A stretch of 64,000 bases of DNA from Paenibacillus sp. Root444D2 (GTDB lineage: Bacteria > Bacillota > Bacilli > Paenibacillales > NBRC-103111), in NCBI RefSeq assembly GCF_001426375.1, contig NZ_LMEO01000012.1, positions 186,001-250,000 of the forward strand. The letters are read 5' to 3'. The notes beneath the pieces are model-generated. The model saw only the letters and a list, made by a program, of their open reading frames with translations, was not told the DNA's origin and searched no databases. Shown here one piece after another: positions 36,425 through 45,733 of this stretch (the first letter of the stretch is position 1; each line of letters opens with the position of its first letter). Both the position numbers and the translations under genes were made by a program.

Positions 36425-39400
36425 TTATTGCTCTACGATCGCGATGTTATCGAGATTAATACCGAGTGAACTAGTACCATCGTAGCTGACTTTCACCGTG
36501 TTGAGACCTGCACTGAGCGAGACGCTAACCGCAGCCGTTCCCCACGTATCCCAGTTCGTTGTTTGCGGTAAGGCAAGGTCTGTCACTTTGGAGTTATTCA
36601 CATAAATAGCTCTTGAGCCATTGCCTGCACCGGAAGAATACCGAACCTTCATCGTATAGGTACCTGCTGCTTTGACAGAGACATCGAAGGTAACATTGTC
36701 TCCCAGAGTCTCAAAGCCGTCTACAAACCCTGTACCTGTATAACCCGTATGGTTTGTGTTCGTAGTTACGCCGCTTTGTGTGCCGAATTCTGCTTCATAT
36801 TCCACCTTGTTAACGCCACCCAGCACGACAGATTGAGCAGATGCACTTGAGCCGAGCTTGACGTAAGTGAATTTCTGTACCGTGTCGTAGTACCAGCCTG
36901 TTGATGCTCCGGTTAGGGCGGTTAATGTACTGTACTCTGTCATCGCAGAACCACCCACCGTTACAGAGGAAGGCTTAGTCGTAAACACTTGTAATGTCTT
37001 CGTAGAATTAATGGCTGGTACAGCGATTGTTTCTTTATTCAACCCATATTGCTCTGTAGACGTTATGGTTTTCACCGAACCGCCGATATCATCATTCCAG
37101 TCATACGTTGTTGTGCCAAGCGGATAAATGCGGAATGCGAGATTGGTGTAGCTCGTCAAGCTATTGCCAATAGTTCCACCCACTTGATATTGCGCGTTCA
37201 AATTCAACGGAAGAATGCTGCCTGACTTCACAAACACCGGAAGATCATCTATGCCGGCATTGTAGCTGATTGTACGGCCGCCAGGACGCTGAGCACCGAA
37301 CCAGAAATCGATCCAATCCCCCTGTGGCAGATAAATACTCTTGTTTGTTTCTCCCTGATTCATGACAGGAGCAACAAGCAAATTACTCCCGAACATATAC
37401 TGCTGCGTCAAACCGTACGTGTTTGTGTCCGCCCCATATTCAAGCGCCATAGCCCGCATCATCGGAATGCCGGAATCACTTGATTTCTTCGCTTCGCTAT
37501 AAATATAAGGAAGCAAATTCATGCGTGTATTCGTATATTTGGCAAAATGACTAATGATCGTATTGTCGCCTGTACGCGCTTGTGCGTTCCATGGCGAACG
37601 TTCCTCATTAATACCGGAGCTGCCGTTAGACTCAGAATGAAACTGCATAATAGGTGCAAAAGCAGCCATTTCGGTAGCACGTTTGTACAACTCAGCCGTT
37701 GGATAACTGCCTGTGAATCCTGCCATATCCCAACTCCAATAAGGAACACCGGACATACTTGCCGTAAGCCCTGCATTTACAGCCTGTTGAAAAGCACCAA
37801 ACGTCGACTCTTGGTCGCCGGACCAGAAAATCTGATTCGCCTGTGCGCCTTGCGTGCCAGAGCGACTAAAGGAGACCGCATCGGCTTTCTTCGAGCGTGC
37901 GTACTCGTTATATGCCTTCACATATTCATTTGGGTATTGATTACGCATTTCATCGCCCTTTTTACCATTTGCGAATGTATTTGAACGGCCCCATACCATT
38001 TCACCGCCATCTGTTTTGAAGCCATCGATACCCACACCATCAAACAGATAAGCGCGTTTAGACATCCACCAGTTTTTGGCAGTCGTATTTGTAAAATCAA
38101 GCAACAAGCTGTTCTCGAACCATTGTCCTGCTGGTATCCGGTACTGACCTCCACTGCCGTTGCCCACGGCATAATTCTGAGCAATCATATAGGCTTCGTC
38201 ATTATCTTTCTGGGTATAAGGCGTCGAAGTCCATTTCTGAATAGGAACCTGCCAGAGCACCAGCTTCATCCCATTGTTATGCACATTGTCCGCCATAGCC
38301 TTTGGATTCGTCCATTTCCCCGATGTCGGGAAAGTGAAATCGGTATAGGCATGCGCAGCGCTGCCCGTTTTTGGGGTATAGGTGGCGTCATTGAATATGT
38401 AAAACGTGTTCTCATCACTCCACTGTTCAAGCACAACGGCCGTTGCCGGAATATTGTTGGTGTTCGCGTTATTAATGGCTGTAGTCACCTTGGTTTGACG
38501 ATCCCACTCGTTAGCTGACATCCATAACCCGAAAGCCCATTTCGGCAGTGCTGTAGGCTTACCCGTAATGTTAGCGTAGTTACTCACAACATTCTTCAAA
38601 TCATTACCGTAAATGAAATAATAATCCAGTGTCGAGGCAGCACTACCCCCTGTATCAGCCGTAAAGCTGAACATATTGGTACGTTCGGTTGCCAACCTGA
38701 ATTTGGAATAATACGTTGAATTTACGAAGATGCCATATCCGCTGCTGTTAAGCATAAAAGGAATTGCCATGTAGGTGCGGTCATTTTGATTCTTATACTG
38801 ATTGAAAACGTAGGTGTCCACATCATTTCCGCGTTTACGGAAGTTGTTATAATGCTCACCAAAGCCAAAAAACTCCTCTGAAGCCGGCGAATAAAAATGA
38901 TCTTCTACCTTGTTGATGATGGTACTGCCGTTGGTTAACCAGGCTATGTTACGATTCGTTGTACTGTCATATTGACGGGCAATCAGCGTCGTCCCATCAG
39001 GCTTATACACACTAAGTTTGAAAGGATTCTTATCCACCTTCACCTTCAACTTGGAGGTTGTAAGCCAAGTGGTTGATGGGGTATCCGAAACCGTGTAATT
39101 ACTAAGTCCACTGCTTAACGTTCCTGTCCCCGTTGGAGAAACCTGTACACGGAGCACATCATCCGCTGAAAAAGACAGGTTGATCTTCGGTGTCAAAGTG
39201 CCTGTATTCGGCACCGCGTTCAGCACAACACGGTTCGTGTTATTCGTGATGGAGCTGACACTGCTAACGGATTCCCATCCAGTTACCGTAAAAGTAAAAG
39301 GTCCGCTTGTCTTCTCATTCGCGCCATCCTTGTTGCCATGAACGGTATAACTGATCACATCCCCTTTAGCAAAAGTGCCAAGGTTTGCTTCCCAGTAAGT

Positions 39401-39706
39401 GTTGTTGCCGCTGTTGTATTTGTAAGCTGCTCCGACAGCTGCTTGATTGACACCATTTTTCGTCCAGGTCACCCAAGCCGTTTGTCCTGATTCAATAGGC
39501 CACGTTGTTATTTTGATATACACGGTATCGCCTGCAACAGGATCTCGTGGACTCCGTTCCGTCGCCTGAATCTCGTACAGATCATCGATGCCGTATGGCG
39601 CATGATGGACTCCATCAATGGCATAAATAGGGGGGACGAAGAAACAGAAACAGAGCAAAAAAGAGAGAGAAAATCGGAATGGTACTGATAAATTCCTTAC
39701 ATACAT
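36425..39706 (-). CDS. ctsY: Secreted isomaltosyltransferase (cycloalternan-forming enzyme), GH31 (CtsY)
   Basis: 1093 residues. It transfers isomaltosyl units by alpha-1,3 bonds and closes the ring of cyclic tetrasaccharide. A 29-residue signal peptide ends PPIYA before IDGVHHAPYGIDD; length, signal length and this N-terminus agree with my memory of CtsY from B. globisporus C11. An N-terminal immunoglobulin-like domain (~40-130) is followed by the GH31 catalytic domain with nucleophile Asp566 (GFKTDGGE) and acid/base Asp631 (FWSGDQEST), a C-terminal beta domain and one CBM35 (~955-1093). It starts 157 bases after the thioesterase-like gene. Unlike the related cytoplasmic enzyme encoded at 40486-44199, it is exported. 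Confidence 0.93.
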   Translation of the reverse strand: MYVRNLSVPFRFSLSFLLCFCFFVPPIYAIDGVHHAPYGIDDLYEIQATERSPRDPVAGDTVYIKITTWPIESGQTAWVTWTKNGVNQAAVGAAYKYNSGNNTYWEANLGTFAKGDVISYTVHGNKDGANEKTSGPFTFTVTGWESVSSVSSITNNTNRVVLNAVPNTGTLTPKINLSFSADDVLRVQVSPTGTGTLSSGLSNYTVSDTPSTTWLTTSKLKVKVDKNPFKLSVYKPDGTTLIARQYDSTTNRNIAWLTNGSTIINKVEDHFYSPASEEFFGFGEHYNNFRKRGNDVDTYVFNQYKNQNDRTYMAIPFMLNSSGYGIFVNSTYYSKFRLATERTNMFSFTADTGGSAASTLDYYFIYGNDLKNVVSNYANITGKPTALPKWAFGLWMSANEWDRQTKVTTAINNANTNNIPATAVVLEQWSDENTFYIFNDATYTPKTGSAAHAYTDFTFPTSGKWTNPKAMADNVHNNGMKLVLWQVPIQKWTSTPYTQKDNDEAYMIAQNYAVGNGSGGQYRIPAGQWFENSLLLDFTNTTAKNWWMSKRAYLFDGVGIDGFKTDGGEMVWGRSNTFANGKKGDEMRNQYPNEYVKAYNEYARSKKADAVSFSRSGTQGAQANQIFWSGDQESTFGAFQQAVNAGLTASMSGVPYWSWDMAGFTGSYPTAELYKRATEMAAFAPIMQFHSESNGSSGINEERSPWNAQARTGDNTIISHFAKYTNTRMNLLPYIYSEAKKSSDSGIPMMRAMALEYGADTNTYGLTQQYMFGSNLLVAPVMNQGETNKSIYLPQGDWIDFWFGAQRPGGRTISYNAGIDDLPVFVKSGSILPLNLNAQYQVGGTIGNSLTSYTNLAFRIYPLGTTTYDWNDDIGGSVKTITSTEQYGLNKETIAVPAINSTKTLQVFTTKPSSVTVGGSAMTEYSTLTALTGASTGWYYDTVQKFTYVKLGSSASAQSVVLGGVNKVEYEAEFGTQSGVTTNTNHTGYTGTGFVDGFETLGDNVTFDVSVKAAGTYTMKVRYSSGAGNGSRAIYVNNSKVTDLALPQTTNWDTWGTAAVSVSLSAGLNTVKVSYDGTSSLGINLDNIAIVEQ

Positions 39707-39823
39707 AAACGTTTCCCCTTTCGCACCAAAATTTGTTTGCTAAACACGAATGACTTAGAGGCTCCACTACTGTTATTCCTCGCCATGTATGCGCCGCTCC
39801 AAGCATCCCCCCTTTCAATATTT

Positions 39824-39856
39824 GGCGGCCACGAATCCTATATAATCGTGACCACC
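39824..39856 (-). promoter_or_regulatory. Strong hairpin between the thioesterase gene and ctsY
   Basis: On the minus strand an 11-base-pair stem (GGTGGTCACGA / TTCGTGGCCGCC, two G-T pairs) with an 11-base AT-rich loop. No T run follows, so it is more like an mRNA-stabilising or processing structure than a terminator. It begins seven bases into the end of the upstream gene's intergenic side. Confidence 0.45.
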
Positions 39857-39862
39857 GTTTGC

Positions 39863-40489
39863 TTACATCAGATATTCCCTTTCTACAATCGTCTGTGCGA
39901 GCTGCAGCCATTTGTTTGAATCCGATTGCCAGTAGTGATGATCGCCCTCGCAAACGTGCACATCGCAGATTTTCGCCGTATAACGGCTCCACTCCGACAA
40001 ATGGTCAACAAGCGCATGTTCATCCTTCTTACCTGTAAAAACACTGAATCTAGCACGAAGTGGCTCACGATTGAACTGCGGACGATATTCCTCCACTGGC
40101 TGGCAGCCAATCTCAGATGCATCCCCCTGCATGCCATTCGAAGCACCACGAGGTCGAAGAAGGTGCGGGGCGCTGCAGCCAGATAGAAATAAGTGCCGTG
40201 GTTCAGCAATGCCTTCTGCTTTCAAGCGATGACTTGCCTCAAAGGCAAGCAAGCTGCCCCAGCAGTGGCCGATAAACACATATTCTTCACCAGGCATCAG
40301 CTGCTGCTTGACGTATTGACAGGTCTCGTGCAGAGCTTGCTTCCACAGTTCAGAGGAAACCTCGCGCATGGATAATCGAGCTTGACTCAGTTCAATATGT
40401 TGGAACCTAACACGAGCGGGTAATCCTCTGCTCCAAGTAAGGTACGACTTTGAGTGATCTCCACAGTGAGGGAACCCGAACAAAATCAC
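39863..40489 (-). CDS. Type II thioesterase-like alpha/beta hydrolase with cysteine nucleophile
   Basis: 208 residues. It resembles the stand-alone thioesterases that clean up NRPS/PKS assembly lines: MILFGFPHCGDHSKSYLTWSRGLP at the N-terminus, GHCWGSLLAFEASHRL at the nucleophile elbow, KKDEHALVDHLSEW near the acidic residue and GDHHYWQ at the catalytic histidine. The elbow has Cys76 where GHSxG is usual. No NRPS or PKS gene is in the window. The start ATG overlaps the stop of the GH31 gene by four bases (ATGA), so it belongs to the sugar operon. What acyl ester it acts on, if any, is unknown; deacylation of a modified sugar is one possibility. Confidence 0.8.
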   Translation of the reverse strand: MILFGFPHCGDHSKSYLTWSRGLPARVRFQHIELSQARLSMREVSSELWKQALHETCQYVKQQLMPGEEYVFIGHCWGSLLAFEASHRLKAEGIAEPRHLFLSGCSAPHLLRPRGASNGMQGDASEIGCQPVEEYRPQFNREPLRARFSVFTGKKDEHALVDHLSEWSRYTAKICDVHVCEGDHHYWQSDSNKWLQLAQTIVEREYLM

Positions 40490-43400
40490 TGCGCTATCAC
40501 CAGACTTCCTGCCGATTCCGGGACAGTAATGAGCAGATTCTTTTGGCTAATTAAATAATGACCAGGAAGCAGGTGTTCCATATGATCGACTGGTGACAGT
40601 TCCGTTTCTGAACTTGAAACGGTGGATACACCATCCGGTTGATGTAAAATAAAGGTTATTGCTTGATTATGACTAAGACTGCTTGACCAGTGCAAACGAA
40701 TCTGACCACTGACTCTTTTTGCTGAAATGTTCACACGATTGCCTAGGTCATCCTCAAACTCTGTCTGCAGTTCACCCACAACATAAACTCGGAAACATAA
40801 ATGCTCATAGCGGTTTACGCTATTGCCCACATGATCGCCAAGTGAATAATTCTCAGCCAGATTTAGTGCGATGACACTATCCTGTTTCTGATAAACAGGG
40901 ATCGTTTCCAAAGGTGCAGCAACTTTCATTAGGCAAGGGCCTTGGATCTCTTCCTGATCAAACAAAGATAACCAGGACCCTTCCGGGAAATAAATCTCTT
41001 TAGCACCACGACCCTCCTCCGTAACGGGAGCGACCAGCAAGCTTTCTCCGAACATGTACTCACTAATCATTTCGGTGCAATGCGGATCAGCCGGGAATTG
41101 AAGGGACATTGCACGCATCATAGGCAGCCCTGTTCGGCTGGTACGAATCGCTTGATCATAGATGTAAGGTAATAAGTTCATCCGAATGTCCGCGTACCTT
41201 TTGTATAAATCGATAACTAGCGGCTGATCTGTTCGTTCAGCAATATTCCAAGGCGTTCGGTCTTGATTGAACTCGCCTTTCGTTTCGGCATGATACTGCA
41301 TCACCGGGCAAAAAGCAGCCATTTGAGTGGATCTTATAAACAGTTCTGCTGTCGGAATGTCACCATGAAAGCCACCCAGATCCCAACCCCAGAACGGGAT
41401 GCCCGACATACTACTGGATAATCCGGCAATCATCGAGGAGCGGAAGGCCTGGAAGGTCGAACGCTCGTCGCCAGCCCAGTGCATAGGGTACCGCTGCGCT
41501 CCCGTGTATCCCGCCCGACTAAAGGTAATGCCTCCATCTTTGGCATACTGCCCTATGAAATCGTAGTAACTGCCCACATATAAATTGGGATACAAATTGC
41601 GCATTTCGCGGCCTGTAGATCCGTCATAAAACTGCAGATCATGACCGAAAACGAATTCGCCGCCATCCGTTTTAAAGCCATCCACACCGATTTCATCTGC
41701 GAGGTATTGGCGCTTATTAAACCACCATTTCGCTGCTTCAGGGTTCGTAAAGTCAAGAATATGACTATCCTTAAACCAGTTATAAGGCAATGTGTACGGC
41801 TCCCCATCCGCCGTTTTCACACAGTAACCTTGCTCCAGCAATGTAATTTCATCCTGATCGCGCTGACCGTGAGCAACGCCATACATATGTTTATGAATGG
41901 GTATTTGCCATAACAGCACCTTCAAACCCTGCTCATGCAGCTCTTCGACCATCCCCTTCGGATTCGGCCAACGGCCCCACTCTGGGAACTGGAATTCATC
42001 ATAGCGAAACGGTTGGTTACCGTCCTTGACATTGTACTGCGCATCATTAAAAATATAGAACGTCGCTTCATCACTCCATTGCTCAATAACTAGCACTGTA
42101 GACGGGATTTGATACTTCGCCGTTAGCTCAGCCTGTTTCAAAACTTCTGCCTGGGAATCCCAGTTATTGCTGGACATCCATGGTCCAAACGACCACTTCG
42201 GCGGCAATACAGGTTTGCCCGAAAGATGGGTGAACTGTCCGACCATCGCGAGCGGAACCTCTGCAAATAAATATGCAACCAGCTGTTGATCTGCCTGCGA
42301 CACGTCCGCTTCCACTTCTACAAGATTAGATAATCGCGTATGAAAACGGAAGGTTGAATAAAGCGCCGAATCCACGAAGATCGCATATCCTCCGGAGGAT
42401 ATGGCAAAAGGAACCGGCATATAAGTCTTCAATCCTTGATCCCGGTACTGATTGTACACATATTGATCGACTTCATGACCCGAATATTCATAATGGGAAA
42501 AGCGTTCCCCCATGCCGAACCAGCGATGCTCCGACCTCGTTTTCAAGTTCAAGCGAAGCTTATGCATCGTTTGCGATCCGTCGGTCAGCGCCTCGATGAG
42601 CGGCTTTCCTTCTGCGGCGAAGCCTTCCATCAGCACGCCCTCCGTGCTGCGCAGCGCGAGCGCAAGTTTGCCACCGCGCACCTCGGCTTCCAGCCGTGCG
42701 CGTCCAACAGCCAGCGCCGCCCGCTGCGCCGGCGCGCCCTGCAAGCGTTCGCCCTCTGCGGCGAACGTCAGCTTGATCGCGCCACTTGCGTCGGCGCGGA
42801 AAGAAAGCTGTGCGGTGCGGGTGTCCACCGCACCGTAAGCCAATTCGACGACGAAGCCATCCGTCGTCTCATACATAGCATGGACGCGTTCCAGCGCCGT
42901 CCATGTCCGCACTTTAAAGCTGTAAGTCGCTGAACTCAGCGACTTGCTTCCGCTTTGAAGCGCAAAGGCATAGCTGACCTCGTCACCTGCGAGGTAAGGG
43001 CCAAGCTGCGCTTCCCAGACCTTTTCCCCGCCGTCCGTCACTTTCATGACGGCGGTCACGGCTTCGGCCGCCGGAATGCCACCAACGGCAGCCTGCACGG
43101 TCACAACCTGACTCGCCTGAAAAGGCTGAGTCAAGAGGCGTACAAGTACCGAATCCCCCGCTTCGGGATGGCGGGGAAACCGTTCGTAAGGCAGGATGAC
43201 GTAAGGGTCATCGTAACCCGTCGGTTGATGCACCAGAGTGACGGTGTCTAAGCTGCCACTACGGACATCGCCTGAAACAAGTGCAGCCTGTGCAAGCTCC
43301 AACAGTACGCCCCCCCATGTACTGACGGGTGGTTCCCCCGCTTGTTCACGCCAATAAGTAAGCAGTAATGGCTCCTTGGCTGTAGAAGCGTCTACCTCAT

Positions 43401-44199
43401 ACAGCTGCGAATCTTCCTTCTGAAGCGACTCCACATGAGCGAGCAGTTCTTTCGCCCGAACTGTGTCCCCTTTATTAGCGTAGTACCACGCCAACAGGCA
43501 GGTAAGATCCGCTCGCTCACAACCTCCATAAAAGGTGTCGCCAGCTTTAAATCTTACACCTTTATTAACAAGTCTTTCTTCCAATTTATACAACGCCTCG
43601 ATCAGTATACGGTCTTCAATACCCAGCATACCGAATGGAATCGCCGCTGTGATGATATCCCCATGAATCGCTGTATCACCCAATTCGCTAACAACTCGGC
43701 CCTCTTTAATGAAGCTGGCAAAGACAAGCTCACGGATCGCCTTCAGTAAACGCACACCCCGCTCGCCAACCCCGTTCTGGATATTGGCTTGAACCGCAGC
43801 GAAGTATATCGCCAAATGACTCAAATAAATGCCTACGTTCCCACTCTGCAGCCAATGAGGCTGTGGTTTCTGCCAATTAGCATCTAGAAGCAAGGTGGTT
43901 TGCTCGATTATCCCTTCTATTTCCAACCTAAAATCCTGATCTTCCGTAACCTTCAGATATTCGCCGAAAGCCCATATCCGAAGCGCCGCATCCGTTAGCG
44001 CCAACTGCCCCTTAAATTGATCGCTGCTCATCAAACGCAGTACAGGTAATGCACGCTCCGACTCATCTCGCTGGATAAGCGCGTAACTCAAAAAAGCAAT
44101 ATCTCTAAGAGTGGCAAGCTGCCCCGAGATTGTAATCTGACCTGTATGTTCATCTAGCGAGTATTTAACATTCTGATTTGAATCTAGTGTTTGCACCAT
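40486..44199 (-). CDS. Cytoplasmic GH31 enzyme with GH15-like N-terminal domain (probable cycloalternan-degrading enzyme)
   Basis: 1237 residues, no signal peptide. Residues ~350-1237 are a close relative of CtsY, with the same immunoglobulin-like start (YDDPYVILPYERFPRHPEAGDSV), nucleophile Asp845 (GFKTDGGEF) and acid/base Asp911 (HWAGDERSTF), but no CBM35. Residues 1-335 are a degenerate GH15-type helical barrel: TLRDIAFLSYALIQRD aligns with the WLRDGTFIANAM segment of the window's GH15 protein, and FYGGCERADLTCLLAWYYA with YYGGGEWLLLTAWYG. By location the job is to open or break imported cycloalternan or isomaltosyl sugars. AGGAGG stands four bases before the ATG. A segment at ~42560-43150 is much richer in G+C than the rest. 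Confidence 0.82.
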   Translation of the reverse strand: MVQTLDSNQNVKYSLDEHTGQITISGQLATLRDIAFLSYALIQRDESERALPVLRLMSSDQFKGQLALTDAALRIWAFGEYLKVTEDQDFRLEIEGIIEQTTLLLDANWQKPQPHWLQSGNVGIYLSHLAIYFAAVQANIQNGVGERGVRLLKAIRELVFASFIKEGRVVSELGDTAIHGDIITAAIPFGMLGIEDRILIEALYKLEERLVNKGVRFKAGDTFYGGCERADLTCLLAWYYANKGDTVRAKELLAHVESLQKEDSQLYEVDASTAKEPLLLTYWREQAGEPPVSTWGGVLLELAQAALVSGDVRSGSLDTVTLVHQPTGYDDPYVILPYERFPRHPEAGDSVLVRLLTQPFQASQVVTVQAAVGGIPAAEAVTAVMKVTDGGEKVWEAQLGPYLAGDEVSYAFALQSGSKSLSSATYSFKVRTWTALERVHAMYETTDGFVVELAYGAVDTRTAQLSFRADASGAIKLTFAAEGERLQGAPAQRAALAVGRARLEAEVRGGKLALALRSTEGVLMEGFAAEGKPLIEALTDGSQTMHKLRLNLKTRSEHRWFGMGERFSHYEYSGHEVDQYVYNQYRDQGLKTYMPVPFAISSGGYAIFVDSALYSTFRFHTRLSNLVEVEADVSQADQQLVAYLFAEVPLAMVGQFTHLSGKPVLPPKWSFGPWMSSNNWDSQAEVLKQAELTAKYQIPSTVLVIEQWSDEATFYIFNDAQYNVKDGNQPFRYDEFQFPEWGRWPNPKGMVEELHEQGLKVLLWQIPIHKHMYGVAHGQRDQDEITLLEQGYCVKTADGEPYTLPYNWFKDSHILDFTNPEAAKWWFNKRQYLADEIGVDGFKTDGGEFVFGHDLQFYDGSTGREMRNLYPNLYVGSYYDFIGQYAKDGGITFSRAGYTGAQRYPMHWAGDERSTFQAFRSSMIAGLSSSMSGIPFWGWDLGGFHGDIPTAELFIRSTQMAAFCPVMQYHAETKGEFNQDRTPWNIAERTDQPLVIDLYKRYADIRMNLLPYIYDQAIRTSRTGLPMMRAMSLQFPADPHCTEMISEYMFGESLLVAPVTEEGRGAKEIYFPEGSWLSLFDQEEIQGPCLMKVAAPLETIPVYQKQDSVIALNLAENYSLGDHVGNSVNRYEHLCFRVYVVGELQTEFEDDLGNRVNISAKRVSGQIRLHWSSSLSHNQAITFILHQPDGVSTVSSSETELSPVDHMEHLLPGHYLISQKNLLITVPESAGSLVIAQ

Positions 44200-44235
44200 A
44201 AATCCTCCTACTCCATCCTATGTGTATGAATGAGA

Positions 44236-44264
44236 AAGGGGCCGTTGCCGCAACAATGCCCCTT
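44236..44264 (-). promoter_or_regulatory. Intraoperonic hairpin after the sugar-binding protein gene
   Basis: AAGGGGC...GCCCCTT stem with an inner GTTGC/GCAAC stem, in the 92-base gap between the binding protein and GH31 genes. The T tract is weak (CCTTTCTC). Such structures often lower expression of genes after a binding-protein gene. Confidence 0.5.
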
Positions 44265-44291
44265 CCCTGCCGACTCTATGTCCGCACAACG

Positions 44292-45635
44292 CTATTTAGT
44301 TACTAATTTTTCAATCTTAGCTTGCGCTTCATTGAGTGCTTTTTCCGCTGTATAATCGGATTTCAATTTCGCTTTATCCAGCTCGTCGCCGATCGCTTTA
44401 GTCAAATCGTTCCATTTGTCCGGAATTGGACCTACTGGCGTCAGTACAAGCGAATTCAATGCATCAAGCACGATTTTCTTCGAAGCTGGCGGCGTTTGTT
44501 TGAAATAAGCCTCCATGACTTTTTCATCCGAAACTGCCGGTACACTCCAGCCTTTCTCAATTCGTTTGCTGACAACAGAAGGATCGGAGGACATGAATTT
44601 GATAAACTTCCAGGCCGCTTCGGCATTTTTCGTTTTTTCTGAAACAACAAGGCCATCTGCAAAGAAATGATGTGCTTTCTTCGTATTACCAGGCTCCAAA
44701 GCAATATCCCATTTGAACGGGGCATCCGCAAAGCGGCCAAAGTTCCAAATTCCGCCACGCAGCATAGCAAGCTTACCCGCTTTAAATGCGTTTAAGTCAG
44801 CATCAGGTTGGTTAAAGGTATCGTCGTTGAGCGCTGGAGACACTTTATACTTTTTCGCTTTATCCAACATCCAGTTCAAGGCTTCAATATTTTCTTTACT
44901 GTTTACAGTAGGCTTGCCATCTGCACTCCAGATACCTCCGCCGTTCTGAGCAATTGTTTTGTAAAACTCATAGAATTGAATTGGCGAATAGGTCCCCCAT
45001 ACGCCGCTTTTGGCGTCAGTGAGCTTTTGAGCCGCTTCTAGCTCTTGTTTCCAAGTCCAATCAGCCTTTGGATACTCAACTTGCTTTTTGTCAAACAAGT
45101 CCTTATTATAGAAAAGAACTACGTCTGAAAATGACTCTACGACTCCATATTGTTTTCCGGTATATTTGAAAGAGTCATAGGCGAGACCTTTGTAGATTTC
45201 CGGCTTGAACGTCGTGTCCTTCGCAATGATCGGCGTCAAGTCTTTTAGTGTGTTTTTGGCTGCATAAGAGACGAAGTTTTCGTAACCGACCTCAAATACG
45301 TCAGGCGCATCCCCCGATGCGAGCTGTGTATTGAGCTTCGTGTAGTAGTTGTTGTAATCGACGATATCCACTTTGACCTTCACGTCAGGATTGGCCGACT
45401 CGAATGCTTTCACCATATCGCCGAGCGTCTGTTCTTGAGAACCGCTTGCGGTGTACTGCATGAACTTGAGGGTAACAGGTTCTTTCTTTGTCTCTGGTGT
45501 TGCCGTTGCAGCTGCCGTTGGCTCTTGTTTTGGCGTTGACGCAGGTTCTTTTTTCGTATCCGCTCCACACCCCGTTGCTGCAAGAGAAACAACCACACTT
45601 AACGCTACGACCCAACCTGTTTTTTTAGTAACCAT
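44292..45635 (-). CDS. ABC transporter sugar-binding lipoprotein (family 1)
   Basis: 447 residues. A signal peptide with lipobox SLAATGC (lipidated Cys23), a Thr/Lys/Glu-rich linker, then a MalE-type fold: LKFMQYTASGSQEQTLGDMVKAFESANPDVKVKVDIVDYNNYYTKLNTQLASGDAPDVFEVG. It should bind the sugar made by CtsY/CtsZ outside the cell and deliver it to the two permeases encoded upstream. No ATPase gene is in the operon, so a shared MsmX-type ATPase encoded elsewhere is likely. By position it would be one of ctsUVW. Confidence 0.93.
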   Translation of the reverse strand: MVTKKTGWVVALSVVVSLAATGCGADTKKEPASTPKQEPTAAATATPETKKEPVTLKFMQYTASGSQEQTLGDMVKAFESANPDVKVKVDIVDYNNYYTKLNTQLASGDAPDVFEVGYENFVSYAAKNTLKDLTPIIAKDTTFKPEIYKGLAYDSFKYTGKQYGVVESFSDVVLFYNKDLFDKKQVEYPKADWTWKQELEAAQKLTDAKSGVWGTYSPIQFYEFYKTIAQNGGGIWSADGKPTVNSKENIEALNWMLDKAKKYKVSPALNDDTFNQPDADLNAFKAGKLAMLRGGIWNFGRFADAPFKWDIALEPGNTKKAHHFFADGLVVSEKTKNAEAAWKFIKFMSSDPSVVSKRIEKGWSVPAVSDEKVMEAYFKQTPPASKKIVLDALNSLVLTPVGPIPDKWNDLTKAIGDELDKAKLKSDYTAEKALNEAQAKIEKLVTK

Positions 45636-45733
45636 CTTTAAACCCTCTCTTCTTATGAATTTTCTTCAGTTAACTCACCATTGTCTTTTCATTTCAACAC
45701 TTACGTCTCAAACGACTTCCATCACCCCTCTCA

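Noticed and set aside
39863-40489. Thioesterase as a sign of a hidden NRPS/PKS cluster
   Set aside because: No adenylation, ketosynthase or carrier domains are encoded anywhere in the window; the gene is coupled to sugar genes.
42436-42933. 165-codon plus-strand open frame antisense to the GH31 gene
   Set aside because: It lies wholly opposite the G+C-rich part of a well-supported gene, is Arg/Ala/Ser-rich, has no ribosome site and no family features; a composition artefact.
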